A DNA stretch of 64,000 nucleotides from Bacteroidota bacterium (GCA_030835135.1 JAUQWO010000056.1:1-64000), one strand, 5' to 3'; positions 44,302 to 54,310 are shown, numbered from the stretch's first letter. A program made the numbers and translations. The notes: a model not told the origin generated them from the sequence alone.

Positions 44302-45102
44302 TCACTTCCCTGCTTTCCGGCGCAACGCGCTATACCTCCGGTAGACATCCCGGAGGAACTTGATCGCACGACGGTTGTACACCGTCCGGTAGTGCTCCAT
44401 CGAATCCAGTCCATAGAAGTATGCATCAGCATTGCGCCTCAAGAGCGTCCGGAAGTCCTCGGTGTCGTACAAGGACGAAGCCCCGAACTCGATCACGAAC
44501 ACCGCGGAGGGCAGGACGTAGGCAGAGAACCTGGTCTTCTCCGCTTCGAGTTCCCTGACGATCTGCTGCAACGTCTGGTAGATGATGTTCGCATCATGGA
44601 AGACGATCACGCCATTGTCGGCCACCAGCGGCCGGCAGAACGCGTAGTCCGATCGTGCGGCCTGATCGGTATGTTCCCCGTCGATGAAGCAAATATCCGG
44701 CCGGGGTTCGATCACGGACGATGGCACCTGACGCGCATCAGTGTCGAACACGGTGATCCGGTCGAGACGGTCCGCCTGCACCCCGCGGAGAAGGTCCAGC
44801 ATGTGCGCCGAGGAATTCTTCGGGTACAGGATCGTCTCTCCCCGATCGTCGGCCACCGTTTCGGGGCGCGGATCGATCGAGTAGATCCGGCCGCAGCGCG
44901 GATCACGCAGATGCGGTTGGATGCTGCCCCCGAGATGGGACCCGATCTCCAGGTACGTATAGGACGTGGAACGTGAGCGGACCCCCTTCTGAACGGCAAG
45001 GAGTGAACGTTTGTCCGCGTCGCTCAGCTGGGACGGGATCGCCTGGAAGAGGCCCAGGTCCAGAGTGTGGAGTGATGCATCAAATGTACCGTTCATACGC
45101 AT
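44302..45102 (-). CDS. SAM-dependent methyltransferase (Methyltransf_24 type)
   Basis: 266 residues from ATG 45102 (ATG 45096 is alternative; no clear ribosome site). The SAM core is visible as YLEIGSHLGGSI (about 48-59), SIDPRPET, and DICFIDGEHTDQAARSDYAF followed by GVIVFHDANI. The DGxHT motif is typical of methyltransferases of sugar and cephalosporin type. It lies between the flippase and GT39-like genes, with gaps of 41 and 60 bases. Confidence 0.8.
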   Translation of the reverse strand: MRMNGTFDASLHTLDLGLFQAIPSQLSDADKRSLLAVQKGVRSRSTSYTYLEIGSHLGGSIQPHLRDPRCGRIYSIDPRPETVADDRGETILYPKNSSAHMLDLLRGVQADRLDRITVFDTDARQVPSSVIEPRPDICFIDGEHTDQAARSDYAFCRPLVADNGVIVFHDANIIYQTLQQIVRELEAEKTRFSAYVLPSAVFVIEFGASSLYDTEDFRTLLRRNADAYFYGLDSMEHYRTVYNRRAIKFLRDVYRRYSALRRKAGK

Positions 45103-45143
45103 TCTGAGTTGGTGGACATATCCGGCGCATTCCGTCCGGCTGA

Positions 45144-46721
45144 TCACGCCCGACGGGCGAGGAGTGCAGCGACACGTGCGGGCAGGACGCCTTTCAGGAA
45201 TCCTGCATCATCCGCATTCACTGTGCGGGACCAGAGCAGGAGTCCCGCATACACGACGAGGAACATCGCGCCACTGGCAGCAAGCGCGACCGCAAGAGCA
45301 CCACGTCCTGCCGGTCCGATCAGGGCAGAGACTCCTGCGAACGCGATCCAGCCAACGGCACCCGACGCGACGGCACAGGCAACGGGGCGTGCAAGTATTC
45401 CCGCAAGCACCCGCAGAGGACGGTCCAGGACCTTCCGGCCGTACATCCAGAAGAAGAGCAGCGCCCCGAAGAGCGTCGCCGTTGCTGTCCCCGTGACGGC
45501 GCCATAGAATCCGAAGAGCAGGACGAGGGTCGTGGACAATGCGATATTGACAACGGTTTGCGCCAGCATCGCGCGCATCTGGAACTGTGGCTCTCCCCGT
45601 CCGATCGAGATCATCGAGAGTGCGCTGACCACTGCACTCACGAAGAAGGCCGCGCAGAGAATGCGCAACGCCATCGCCGCCATGGTCTGTCCCGGTCCGA
45701 GCCACACCTCCACGAGTGGTTCCGCGAAGATGATGCAGAAACCGAACAGCGGGGCTGAGACGATCGCCAGGTATCGCGTGGAGCGGATGAGTGCGGCGCG
45801 GATCCGGTCCTCATTCGCCTCGGCATCCAATGCGGAGACGGCCGCCACGAGTGATGTGATCGCGGTCGCGGGGAGTTGACGCAATCGCCCCGCGGGTTTC
45901 GAGCCAAAATCATACGTCGCCACGACGGACAGGCCGGACAACCGGGCGAGGAGGAGCTTATCGAAATTCGCCAGCACCATATCCGAGAGCCGGCTGACCT
46001 GCATCTGGGCACCGAACCGTACGAGTGAGCGCATCAGCGCACCGTCATACCCCTGCCAGCGGAACGAGAGATACGGCATGTGCCGGCGTGTCAGCCCGAC
46101 CACCACGGGGACGGTGAGCGCCGTCACCGCAAGGTCCGCGCCCAGGAGTCCTCGCAACCCCCACCCTGCCTCCAGCGCGGCGATGATCGCGCCGAATTTC
46201 ACGGCAAGCGCGATCGATGCGACACCGTTCACCACGTCCATTCGCTGGACGGCTGCCAGCGCATTTGTCAGCACACTGCCCGTGGAGGTCAGTGCGAACG
46301 TGAGCAGGATGAGGCCGAGGGCATCGCGTGCAACCAGCGCCTGCTCAGCGGGGATGCGCAGCACCGAGAAGCCGAGCGGAAACAGCGCGAGCGTGCCGGC
46401 GATGAGCACGAGACTCACGGCAGCATAGAACAGCAGTCCGAAGTGCACCACGCGCGATGCCTGGTCGTACTGCCCGGTGGTCACGAACCGCGCGATGTAC
46501 GTCACGAACGAAGTGCTCATGCCGAAATCCGCGAGCCCGATGTATGCGGTCACCGCCGCAATGGTCGTCCAGAGTCCGTACTGCTCCTGACCGAGGTAGC
46601 TCACCGCCACCGGCACGATGAGGAACATGTACGCAGCGGACGCGAAGAATCCGAACAGGTTGTACACGCCGCTACGGACCACCGCCCGTGACGAGGAGAG
46701 GTTGCCGGCAGGCGCGCCCAT
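45144..46721 (-). CDS. Wzx-type polysaccharide flippase
   Basis: 525 residues from the ATG at 46721, which shares one base with the upstream TAA. About 14 membrane helices; typical opening SGVYNLFGFFASAAYMFLIVPVAV (in part), then GLADFGMSTSFV. It should move lipid-linked oligosaccharide across the inner membrane, as MOP-superfamily flippases do. No Wzy polymerase or Wzz is recognised in the window, so a single-repeat glycan or polymerase elsewhere is possible. Confidence 0.88.
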   Translation of the reverse strand: MGAPAGNLSSSRAVVRSGVYNLFGFFASAAYMFLIVPVAVSYLGQEQYGLWTTIAAVTAYIGLADFGMSTSFVTYIARFVTTGQYDQASRVVHFGLLFYAAVSLVLIAGTLALFPLGFSVLRIPAEQALVARDALGLILLTFALTSTGSVLTNALAAVQRMDVVNGVASIALAVKFGAIIAALEAGWGLRGLLGADLAVTALTVPVVVGLTRRHMPYLSFRWQGYDGALMRSLVRFGAQMQVSRLSDMVLANFDKLLLARLSGLSVVATYDFGSKPAGRLRQLPATAITSLVAAVSALDAEANEDRIRAALIRSTRYLAIVSAPLFGFCIIFAEPLVEVWLGPGQTMAAMALRILCAAFFVSAVVSALSMISIGRGEPQFQMRAMLAQTVVNIALSTTLVLLFGFYGAVTGTATATLFGALLFFWMYGRKVLDRPLRVLAGILARPVACAVASGAVGWIAFAGVSALIGPAGRGALAVALAASGAMFLVVYAGLLLWSRTVNADDAGFLKGVLPARVAALLARRA

Positions 46722-47386
46722 TACACGTGTGCCACGGCATAGAGCCGGAAGTGGAACGCCGGCGGGATCAGGTGCAGCCGGGCAGCGACCTTGCCCGCGA
46801 ACCGGATGGGTGCGAAAGGGAACACTCCCAGGGGGTTGATCCCGTTCCCTTTCCGGACGGTGACGTCCGTGAACACGGAGCTCAGCAGGGTCTCCAGCGA
46901 TCCCTGCGTGAAGAAATTCCTGTGGTCCATATCCGCGAAGTGCTCGAACAGCAGACCCTGTTCCCGCAGGGCATCGATGCCGCCGCTGTTCGGGGTGGTC
47001 AGGAGCACGGTACCGCGGCACAACCGCCGCGCCTCCGTGAGCACGGCCACCGGATCCGGCAGATGCTCCAGGACCTCGAACAGCAGAACGGTGTCGAACG
47101 ACCGGTCCGGCAGCGGCACGCGGGCGTCGATCAGGTATGCTTCGACGCCCCTGCTCTTCGCGATCCGGACGTATTCCGGCTGCACGTCCGCTCCCGCGAT
47201 ATCATACCCGAGCCCCTTGAGGTGCAGGCAATAGTTCCCTGTGGCACAGCCCAGGTCCAGGATGCGGCCGGACGCATGTTTCCGCACGAACCTGATCAGG
47301 GGCGGTGCAACGATGTGCTGGGGATAGTCAAGATACAGTTTCGTCGTGTCCCGGAAGACACTCGCCCGGATCTCTTCGCCGATCAT
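46721..47386 (-). CDS. SAM-dependent methyltransferase (ubiE/COQ5 type fold)
   Basis: 221 residues from the ATG at 47386, overlapping the upstream stop as ATGA. Motifs: ILDLGCATGNYCLHL (about 43-57), DVQPEYV, FDTVLLFEVLEHLPDP and LLTTPNSGG. The FEVLEHL/TTPN pair is common in methyltransferases of glycan clusters. Substrate unknown. Confidence 0.84.
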   Translation of the reverse strand: MIGEEIRASVFRDTTKLYLDYPQHIVAPPLIRFVRKHASGRILDLGCATGNYCLHLKGLGYDIAGADVQPEYVRIAKSRGVEAYLIDARVPLPDRSFDTVLLFEVLEHLPDPVAVLTEARRLCRGTVLLTTPNSGGIDALREQGLLFEHFADMDHRNFFTQGSLETLLSSVFTDVTVRKGNGINPLGVFPFAPIRFAGKVAARLHLIPPAFHFRLYAVAHV

Positions 47387-48276
47387 GGCCGGTTCGCTTC
47401 CTCTCGTGGGACTGTCAGCAAGGAGAATGCCCGCACCGAGCGGGTCACGATGAACAGCCGGACGCTGAGCACGGGGGCAAGGACCCAGTGTGCGACCGGG
47501 CCCCGGTTGCGGCGGAAGTACAGGAGGATATTGCGATACATCTCCATCCGGACGCCTGCCGGGGCAGATCGAGTCGTCACGCTCCCGTAGTGGAGGACTT
47601 CGGTATCGCCCGTGAAGAAGATCCTCCCCCCCGTGTCGCGGAGCCGTTTGCACAGATCGACATCATTGTACAATATCCTGTAGGAAGCATCGAATCCCCG
47701 CAAGGCGGTCAGGACCTCCCTGCGGACCATCAGACATGTCGCCGCGGGCTGATCCACTTCCTGCGTCGCGAAGAAGTCGAATCCATGCATCGTATAGCGT
47801 CGCGCCAGGATGTGCAGCGAGAGATACGTCGCGACGGCATCTCTCAAACGCGGGAAGCGGCGGCAGGACATTTGCGGTGAGCCGTCCGGGTTCACCAGTC
47901 GGCACGCGACCGCCGCCGCGTCAGGGTGTGTCTCAAGGAACCCGGCCATGATCTGCAGCGTCGCCGGGCGCACCTCCGTATCGCTCCCGAGGAGCAGGAC
48001 AAAACGTCCCCGCGCCGCGGCGATGCCCTGATTGTTCGCATGGGCGTAACCGGTATTCGCGGCATTCCGGATGAGCACCGTGCCGGGGAAACGCTCCCTG
48101 ATGGCATCCGTCGTGCCATCGTGCGATCCGTTGTCGATCACGATCACTTCGATGGAGCCGGAGAACACGGAGTGCGCAAGCGCATCGAGTGCCCCGCACA
48201 CGAGATCGCGCGTGTTCCACGTCGCGATCACCACGGACACCACGGGCTGCGATGCTGCCGTCGGAGGAACGGTCAT
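47383..48276 (-). CDS. Family 2 glycosyltransferase
   Basis: 297 residues from ATG 48276, overlapping the CNNM stop (ATGA), so translation of the glycan block is coupled to that housekeeping gene. Motifs: VSVVIATWNTRDLV, VIDNGSHDGT, GYAHANNQG, LLGSDTEV, and RILYNDVDLCKRL. Same WbbL-like group as the downstream enzymes. Confidence 0.85.
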   Translation of the reverse strand: MTVPPTAASQPVVSVVIATWNTRDLVCGALDALAHSVFSGSIEVIVIDNGSHDGTTDAIRERFPGTVLIRNAANTGYAHANNQGIAAARGRFVLLLGSDTEVRPATLQIMAGFLETHPDAAAVACRLVNPDGSPQMSCRRFPRLRDAVATYLSLHILARRYTMHGFDFFATQEVDQPAATCLMVRREVLTALRGFDASYRILYNDVDLCKRLRDTGGRIFFTGDTEVLHYGSVTTRSAPAGVRMEMYRNILLYFRRNRGPVAHWVLAPVLSVRLFIVTRSVRAFSLLTVPREEANRP

Positions 48277-49577
48277 GTCGGACCGGAGATCTTCACGGTG
48301 ACCATACGGATCCTGCGCTGGCTCTTCCGCACGATGGTGAAGACCATGTGTTTGTAGGGGATCACTTCCTGGACGTCAGGGATGCGGCCGGCGAGTTTAA
48401 GAAGGAACCCGCCGATGGTCTCGAACCCGGCATCCTCGGGGATCTCCGCCGCGAACCGTTTGTTGAACTCGAAGATCGACAGTCGGCCGTTCAGCAGGAA
48501 TGTTCCTTCCGCCGTCTGTTCCACGTCCTTCAGCTCTTCGTCATACTCATCGTGGATCTCCCCGACGATCTCCTCGATGATGTCCTCCATCGTGATGATC
48601 CCCTCGGTCCCGCCGAATTCGTCCTTCACGACCGCCATGTGGAGCTTGCGGCGCTGCAGCTCCTGCATGAGCTGGGAGATCTTCATGCCTTCGGGGACGA
48701 AGAAGGGCGGACGGAGGATATCCTGGAGGATGATCACGTTGCGGTACTCCAGGAGGCCGAGGAGATCCTTGGTGTAGACGATCCCCTTGATCTGGTCAAT
48801 GCTGTCCTTGTAGACCGGGAGCCGTGAATACCCCTCCTCCAGCACGATGCGCACGAGTTCTTCCCGGGGTGTCGTGATGTTCACGGCGACCACATCCGGG
48901 CGCGGCACCATCACCTCGCGCACGGTGGTCTCGGTGAACTCGAAGATGCTCGTGATCAGGCGGTGCTCGGTCTTGTCGATCACCCCCGATTTGGTCCCCT
49001 CTTCAAGCATCAGCTTGAATTCCTCTTCGGACATGCGGGACTCGGTGAACGTGGTCGTGTCCTTGAACGGACGCAGCACGATATTACTGGCGAAGGTCAT
49101 GGTCCGGGCGGGGATGCGGAACACGGACGCAAAGAAACGGATGGATCCGGCAAGGGCGAGGGCCACTGGTTCTGCGGAGCGCAATGCCAGGGATTTCGGG
49201 ACGAGCTCGCCGAAGATCACCACCAGGGATCCCACGCTGACCACGATCGCGACCAGTGCGATCCAATTGCTCATCTCCACGACCCACGGGCTGGAGCTGG
49301 TCTCCAGGGCGGGGACAATGACCTGAAACCCGATCACGCCGCCGAGGACGGAGGCAAGGATCATCGCAAAGATGTTGCCGACGTGAACCGTCGCGAGGAA
49401 ATGTTCGGGGTTGGTCTGGAAGCCGAGGATGATCGCCGCTGCGGCGTTCCCCTCATCGGCCAGTTCCTGCATCCGGCTTTTGCGCGTGGCAAGGACCGAC
49501 ACTTCCGCTGCCGAAAAGAAGGCAACAAGAAGGACGAGCAGGATGACGCCAATGAACTCGATCCAGAAGGTTTCCAT
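48273..49577 (-). CDS. CNNM/CorC (HlyC family) membrane protein with CBS pair
   Basis: 434 residues. N-terminal CNNM/DUF21 membrane domain (about 5-190; AFFSAAEVSVLATRKSR and VIFGELVPKSLALR), a CBS pair (about 205-330; VMVPRPDVVAV, YSRLPVYKDSIDQIKGIVYTKDL in part, VVKDEFGGTEGIITMEDIIEEIVGEI in part) and a C-terminal CorC/HlyC domain (to about 425). Family members are implicated in magnesium or cobalt efflux. It sits between nuoI and the glycan genes, with no functional link to either that I can name. Confidence 0.92.
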   Translation of the reverse strand: METFWIEFIGVILLVLLVAFFSAAEVSVLATRKSRMQELADEGNAAAAIILGFQTNPEHFLATVHVGNIFAMILASVLGGVIGFQVIVPALETSSSPWVVEMSNWIALVAIVVSVGSLVVIFGELVPKSLALRSAEPVALALAGSIRFFASVFRIPARTMTFASNIVLRPFKDTTTFTESRMSEEEFKLMLEEGTKSGVIDKTEHRLITSIFEFTETTVREVMVPRPDVVAVNITTPREELVRIVLEEGYSRLPVYKDSIDQIKGIVYTKDLLGLLEYRNVIILQDILRPPFFVPEGMKISQLMQELQRRKLHMAVVKDEFGGTEGIITMEDIIEEIVGEIHDEYDEELKDVEQTAEGTFLLNGRLSIFEFNKRFAAEIPEDAGFETIGGFLLKLAGRIPDVQEVIPYKHMVFTIVRKSQRRIRMVTVKISGPT

Positions 49578-49601
49578 GGGACGTTCTGTCCGGGTGCCCG
49601 C

Positions 49602-50114
49602 CTACCGCGCCTGACGCAGGAACTCGAGACGCGTCTTCAGTCTGTCGGTCGACATCAGCAGCCGGTCCTTCCCGAAGATCGCATCCTCCGTTTTCAGGAA
49701 GGCCAGTTCGTATTCATCGCTCATCACGATCGCCTCTTCCGGACACGCCTCTTCGCAGAAGCCACAGAAGATGCAGCGGAGCATGTTGATCTCGAAGCGG
49801 ACCGGATACCGTTCCTTCGGCAACTCGGTCTCCGAAGCCTGCACCTCGATCGCGAGGGCCGGACAGACACGTGCGCACAGGCCGCACGCAACGCACCGCT
49901 CCACGCCCGCCTCTTCCACCAGCACCGGACGCCCCCGGAACGACGACGGCGGGTTCCAGCGTTCCTCGGGATACTGGCGCGTGAACTTCGGACGGAACAT
50001 GTGCTTCAGCGTGAGTACCATCCCCTTCACGATCTCCGGGATGTACGTCTTCTGGAACAAGGTCAGGTCCTTGCTGCGGACCTGCGGTGCTGCCTGTGTC
50101 TGCGACTCGTGCAT
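49602..50114 (-). CDS. nuoI: NADH-quinone oxidoreductase subunit I
   Basis: 170 residues with a ribosome site AGGAGAA. Two ferredoxin-type motifs, CVACGLCARVCP and CIFCGFCEEACP, bind the 4Fe-4S clusters N6a and N6b that pass electrons toward quinone. The N-terminal helix region (LTLKHMFRPKFTRQYPE, in part) is typical. It follows nuoH by 31 bases. NuoJ, the usual next gene, is absent; a CNNM gene follows. Confidence 0.96.
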   Translation of the reverse strand: MHESQTQAAPQVRSKDLTLFQKTYIPEIVKGMVLTLKHMFRPKFTRQYPEERWNPPSSFRGRPVLVEEAGVERCVACGLCARVCPALAIEVQASETELPKERYPVRFEINMLRCIFCGFCEEACPEEAIVMSDEYELAFLKTEDAIFGKDRLLMSTDRLKTRLEFLRQAR

Positions 50115-50145
50115 TGCCGGTTGTTCTCCTGTTACTCCGACGGGC

Positions 50146-51168
50146 TCAGTGCCCGAACCACCACAACCATGCGCCGGTGATCACCACATTGAGCAGCGCC
50201 AGCGGCAGCATCACTTTCCATCCCAGGTTCATGAGCTGATCATACCGGAACCGCGGGATCGTCCAGCGGATCCACATGTAGAACACGAGCATGGCTCCCA
50301 CCTTCACAACGAACGCCAGCACCTGCAGGATGCTCAGCCAGAAGGCGGGCAGTCCCCACGTCTCGGCGTACGGGATCTGCCACCCGCCGAGGAACAGGGT
50401 GACGATCACCGCGCTCGACGTGATCATGTTGGCATATTCGGCCATGAAGAACGACCCGAATTTCATGCCGCTGTATTCCGTGTGGTAGCCGCCGACCAGC
50501 TCCGGCTCGGCCTCGGGAAGATCGAAGGGCAGGCGGTTCGTCTCCGCGAACGAAGCGACCACGAACGTGATGAAGCCGATCGGCGTCAGCAGCGCGTTCC
50601 AGGCGAACCCGGACTGCAGTTCGACGATCCGGTCGAGCTCCAGCGTCCCGGCGATCATGATCACGCCGACCACCGAGAGCCCCATGGAGAGCTCATAGCT
50701 GATCATCTGTGCCGACGACCGGAGACCACCCAGAAGCGAATACTTGTTATTCGATGCCCATCCGCTCAGCGTCAGACCGTAGACACCGACCGATGTCATT
50801 GCCAGGACATACAGGATGCCGATGTTGACATCCGCGATGATCAACCGGATCTCCTGACCGAACACCGTGATCGTGTTCCCGAACGGGACCACGGCGAAGG
50901 TGCTCAGCGCGACGGTGATCGAGATGACCGGGGCGAGCGTGTGCACGAATTTGTTCGCCTGGGCCGGCACGATGTCTTCTTTGATGAACAATTTCAGGAC
51001 GTCCGCCGGGGCCTGCAGCAATCCCCACGGACCAACGCGGTTCGGTCCGATGCGGTCCTGGATGAACGCGCTGATGCGGCGTTCCATGTACACCAGGTTC
51101 GCGACGGTCGTGAGGATGACCAGCAGCACGATGACGATCTTCACGAGAGCGATGATGACGAATTCCAT
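50146..51168 (-). CDS. nuoH: NADH-quinone oxidoreductase subunit H
   Basis: 340 residues, eight membrane helices. Conserved: YMERRISAFIQDRIGPNRVGPWG (in part), LQAPADVLKLFIKEDI, and AETNRLPFDLPEAEPELVGG (180-215 region), which form the quinone-binding chamber. It anchors the hydrophilic arm of complex I in the membrane. Placed between nuoG and nuoI as in standard nuo order. Confidence 0.97.
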   Translation of the reverse strand: MEFVIIALVKIVIVLLVILTTVANLVYMERRISAFIQDRIGPNRVGPWGLLQAPADVLKLFIKEDIVPAQANKFVHTLAPVISITVALSTFAVVPFGNTITVFGQEIRLIIADVNIGILYVLAMTSVGVYGLTLSGWASNNKYSLLGGLRSSAQMISYELSMGLSVVGVIMIAGTLELDRIVELQSGFAWNALLTPIGFITFVVASFAETNRLPFDLPEAEPELVGGYHTEYSGMKFGSFFMAEYANMITSSAVIVTLFLGGWQIPYAETWGLPAFWLSILQVLAFVVKVGAMLVFYMWIRWTIPRFRYDQLMNLGWKVMLPLALLNVVITGAWLWWFGH

Positions 51169-51197
51169 GACCGGGGACCTTCTTTCCTATGCCGTGT

Positions 51198-52868
51198 TCA
51201 GGAGCGGACCGTCTGTTCCCGTGCCGCCGCGAGCATCTGCCCGCGGCTGCCCACCGAACGATAGGTCATGCCTTTGAATGCCTCCACCACCGTTGCCAGC
51301 TCTGCGAACACATCCTCTGCCTGGAGGTACTTGTACTTCATGCCCATGACGGACGCGATCCCTGCGATCACCTTCCACCCCGGCCGGGCATCACGCCTGG
51401 CACCACGGCCCCAGCGATCGAACGCCGTCCCGAGTCTGTCCCACCGGCTCATCGCCAGCCCATCGGACGCCCGGTCCTGGTCCAGCGTGGTCACCGAGGG
51501 TCGGATCCGCTGCACGACCCCCTGGAAGTTCGTGTACGTGCCGTTTCGTTCCGCGAACGTGGCCGCCGGGAAGACCACATCGGCCAACCGGGTGGTTTCC
51601 GATTCGTTCGAAGCGTGCACTGCAAGGAAATCCAGCTTCGGCAGAGCCGCTGCGACCGCCGGATCGGCGGCGATATCGTCTTCCATCACGAACGCAGCCC
51701 GGATCTCCCCCGCCTCGATGCGCCGGAGCACATCGGCCAGAGCCGTCGGCGCCGCCGCGCCGATCGCAGCCACCCCGCGGGCGTTGGGGGTCTTGTCTGC
51801 ACGGAGCAGTACGGCGTCCTCCGCATCCGGCACAATATGGGGCAACACGATCACCTGCCTGGTTCCCAGGACTTCGCGCGCGAATTTCTGGAGGAGGAAA
51901 TGGTCCTCATTCGTTGCGCGGGCAGAGCCGAACACGGCGACCTCCGATTTCCGGTAGACCCTGAATTCGGACGCGGTGCGCGCGATCGCCTCGTCCCACC
52001 CGACCTCGACGCACTCCGATTCCTTCCTGATGAGCGGTGCCTTGATCCGGTCGTCGGCGTTCACATGCCGGAACGTCTCGAGACGCCCCTGATCGCACAT
52101 CCAGTGGTCGTTCACGGTCGGATTGTAGCGCGGGGTCTGACGCAGGATCTCGTTGTTCCGCACCCACGTATACATCGAGCAGCCACGGGCACACCCGGGG
52201 CAGACGGTCTCCGTCGATGACATCTCCCAGACCCGTGCCTTGAAACGGAAATCGCGGTTCGTGAGCGCGCCCACGGGACAGATGTCGATCGTGTTCATCG
52301 CGTACGGGTTGTCCAGCTGCTCACCCGGAAATGTCGTCAGCTCCACACGGTCGCCACGCTGCGAGAATGTCAGCTGCGGCTTCCCGGCGATCTCCGCGCA
52401 GAACCGGACGCACCGCGAACACATGATGCAGCGTTCCGTGTCCAGCATGACCCGCGGACCGAGTTCAACACGCTTCGGTTTGTGGACCTTGTCTTCCGTG
52501 AAGCGGCTCGCGCCCGTGCTGTGCGCATACGCATAGTCCTGCAGTTTGCACTCACCCGCTTCGTCGCAGATCGGACAGTCCAGCGGGTGGTTGATGAGCA
52601 GGAATTCCATCACGGCCTCGCGCGCCTTCACCACGCGGGGGTTCGTCGTGTGCACCACCATCCCATCCACGACGCGCGTGGCACAGGCGATGACAAGCTT
52701 GGGAAGTTTCTCTACCTCGACAAGACACATCCGGCAGTTGCCGGACACGGACAGCTTCGGGTGCCAGCAGAAATGCGGGATCTCGATGCCGTTCTCCCGG
52801 GCCGCCTCAATGATCGTGCGTCCGTCCTCAACATCGAAGTGCTTCCCATCTACAGTGATCTTCGCCAT
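51198..52868 (-). CDS. nuoG: NADH-quinone oxidoreductase subunit G (short form)
   Basis: 556 residues from the ATG at 52868; a GTG at 52874 would overlap the upstream stop. N-terminal 2Fe-2S domain (CWHPKLSVSGNCRMC), the His-ligated 4Fe-4S motif HPLDCPICDEAGEC, another cluster set (CIMCSRCVRFC with CPVGAL) and a further CPGCARGC for cluster N7. The remaining molybdopterin-oxidoreductase-like part is much shorter than the roughly 900-residue E. coli protein, as in several FCB relatives. It carries electrons from NuoEF to NuoI. nuoEF are not in the window. Confidence 0.94.
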   Translation of the reverse strand: MAKITVDGKHFDVEDGRTIIEAARENGIEIPHFCWHPKLSVSGNCRMCLVEVEKLPKLVIACATRVVDGMVVHTTNPRVVKAREAVMEFLLINHPLDCPICDEAGECKLQDYAYAHSTGASRFTEDKVHKPKRVELGPRVMLDTERCIMCSRCVRFCAEIAGKPQLTFSQRGDRVELTTFPGEQLDNPYAMNTIDICPVGALTNRDFRFKARVWEMSSTETVCPGCARGCSMYTWVRNNEILRQTPRYNPTVNDHWMCDQGRLETFRHVNADDRIKAPLIRKESECVEVGWDEAIARTASEFRVYRKSEVAVFGSARATNEDHFLLQKFAREVLGTRQVIVLPHIVPDAEDAVLLRADKTPNARGVAAIGAAAPTALADVLRRIEAGEIRAAFVMEDDIAADPAVAAALPKLDFLAVHASNESETTRLADVVFPAATFAERNGTYTNFQGVVQRIRPSVTTLDQDRASDGLAMSRWDRLGTAFDRWGRGARRDARPGWKVIAGIASVMGMKYKYLQAEDVFAELATVVEAFKGMTYRSVGSRGQMLAAAREQTVRS

Positions 52869-52870
52869 AG

Positions 52871-54301
52871 TCACGCTTCTTCCAGAACGTGGACATACTT
52901 CTCATGAAACGTCTTCAGCCGTTCGACAAGACGCTCGATCTCATCCTGCGGCGGCAGGAACGTCGTGCGGAAATGAAAAGTCCCGGCTTTCTGTCCGAAC
53001 CCGGACCCCGGCACCACACAGATCCCTGTTTCCTCCAGGAGCGACAGGCAATATGCCGAATCGCGCCGGGCGTCGTGCAGTTCCCGCTCTTCCGCCGACA
53101 GCCGGGAGACATCCACCGTGCGGTCGGGTGGAAGCTCGAAGCGGACGAAGGCATACATCGAACCCTGCGGGATATCCACGGTCATCCCCGCGATGCGGTT
53201 GATCCCCTCGCCGAGGATCTCCGCCTTTCGTTTCAGCGCTGCCAGAATGGCATCCCGTTCACGGATGTAGGTGGAGAAACTTGCTTCTCCCTCCTGCGGG
53301 GGGGCCACCATGAAGTAGGTGGCAAACTGGCCGCTCACATTCGCGCACAAGCTGATCGATTGCAGTTTGATGAACTGCGCAAGCACATCCTCAGGGATGT
53401 TCCGCAATTCCAGGTACCCGCCACGGTGCCCGCATTCCCCCAGAAAGCCCTTGGAGACGGAATGCAGCGTGAAGAGCGTTATGTCCGACACCCCCATCTC
53501 CCCCATCACCCGGGTGAAGGACTGGAACCGGAGTCCTTTCGCGTACACGTTCTCCTGGTACACTTCATCGGCAATGATCGTGAGGGCATGCGTACGCGCG
53601 AAGCGCACGATCATCTCCATGTTCTCGCGCGAGAGCACGGCACCGGTGGGGTTCCCCGGGTTGATCACGACGATCGCCACCGGATGCGTCCCTGCTGCCT
53701 TTGCCTTCACGATGCTCGCTTCGAGGATCTCCTGGTTCAACTGCCAGCGGTTGTCCTCGTCCAGGTAATAGCCGATCTGCCGGCCACCGTAGAGCGCGAG
53801 ACTCGCACTGTACAGGGGATATTGCGGGATCGGCACCATCACACCGTCCTGGGGGGTCTTCAGCAGCGCCGTCAACACGGCCTGCACACCCTTGCTCGCC
53901 CCGTCCGTCAGGATGATGTGCTCCTTGTCCGCCTTGACACCATCGCGCTTCTGGATGAAGTCGGCAACGGCCTGCCGCACGAACGGGATCCCCGGGCTCT
54001 GCGTGTAGGCGCCGGTGCCGAACGGATGCTTCTGCAACAGCATCCGGACCCGCGCGACGATGTCGGGCGGATACTCCGCCACCACCGCAGCGTTCTCCAG
54101 CAACGCAGGGTTCTCCAGCAGACTCAGCGCCTGGCGCAGGTACGTCAGGGGTTGCTGTTTCAGGGCCTGGGGGTTGCCAATATTGCAGTAGATGATCTTG
54201 TGACCCTGCGCCTCCATCTCCTGGGCGCGCTGCACGATCGGCCCACGCACGGCATACTGCGCGTGGAGCAACCGGGGGTTGAGGTCATTCACAGTTATCA
54301 T
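52871..54301 (-). CDS. Class I/II aminotransferase (alanine aminotransferase-like)
   Basis: 476 residues. Fold type I PLP enzyme: YCNIGNPQAL, GAYTQSPGIPFVRQAVADF, LTDGASKGVQAVL, IVVINPGNPTGAV, IADEVYQEN, and the Schiff-base Lys in LHSVSKGFLGECGHRGGY. This extended N-terminus and SVSKGFLGECG are typical of alanine or glutamate:glyoxylate aminotransferases, which use pyruvate/alanine and 2-oxoglutarate. It follows the M16 gene by 9 bases and nuoG starts 2 bases later. Confidence 0.9.
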   Translation of the reverse strand: MITVNDLNPRLLHAQYAVRGPIVQRAQEMEAQGHKIIYCNIGNPQALKQQPLTYLRQALSLLENPALLENAAVVAEYPPDIVARVRMLLQKHPFGTGAYTQSPGIPFVRQAVADFIQKRDGVKADKEHIILTDGASKGVQAVLTALLKTPQDGVMVPIPQYPLYSASLALYGGRQIGYYLDEDNRWQLNQEILEASIVKAKAAGTHPVAIVVINPGNPTGAVLSRENMEMIVRFARTHALTIIADEVYQENVYAKGLRFQSFTRVMGEMGVSDITLFTLHSVSKGFLGECGHRGGYLELRNIPEDVLAQFIKLQSISLCANVSGQFATYFMVAPPQEGEASFSTYIRERDAILAALKRKAEILGEGINRIAGMTVDIPQGSMYAFVRFELPPDRTVDVSRLSAEERELHDARRDSAYCLSLLEETGICVVPGSGFGQKAGTFHFRTTFLPPQDEIERLVERLKTFHEKYVHVLEEA

Positions 54302-54310
54302 GGTTCAGTA

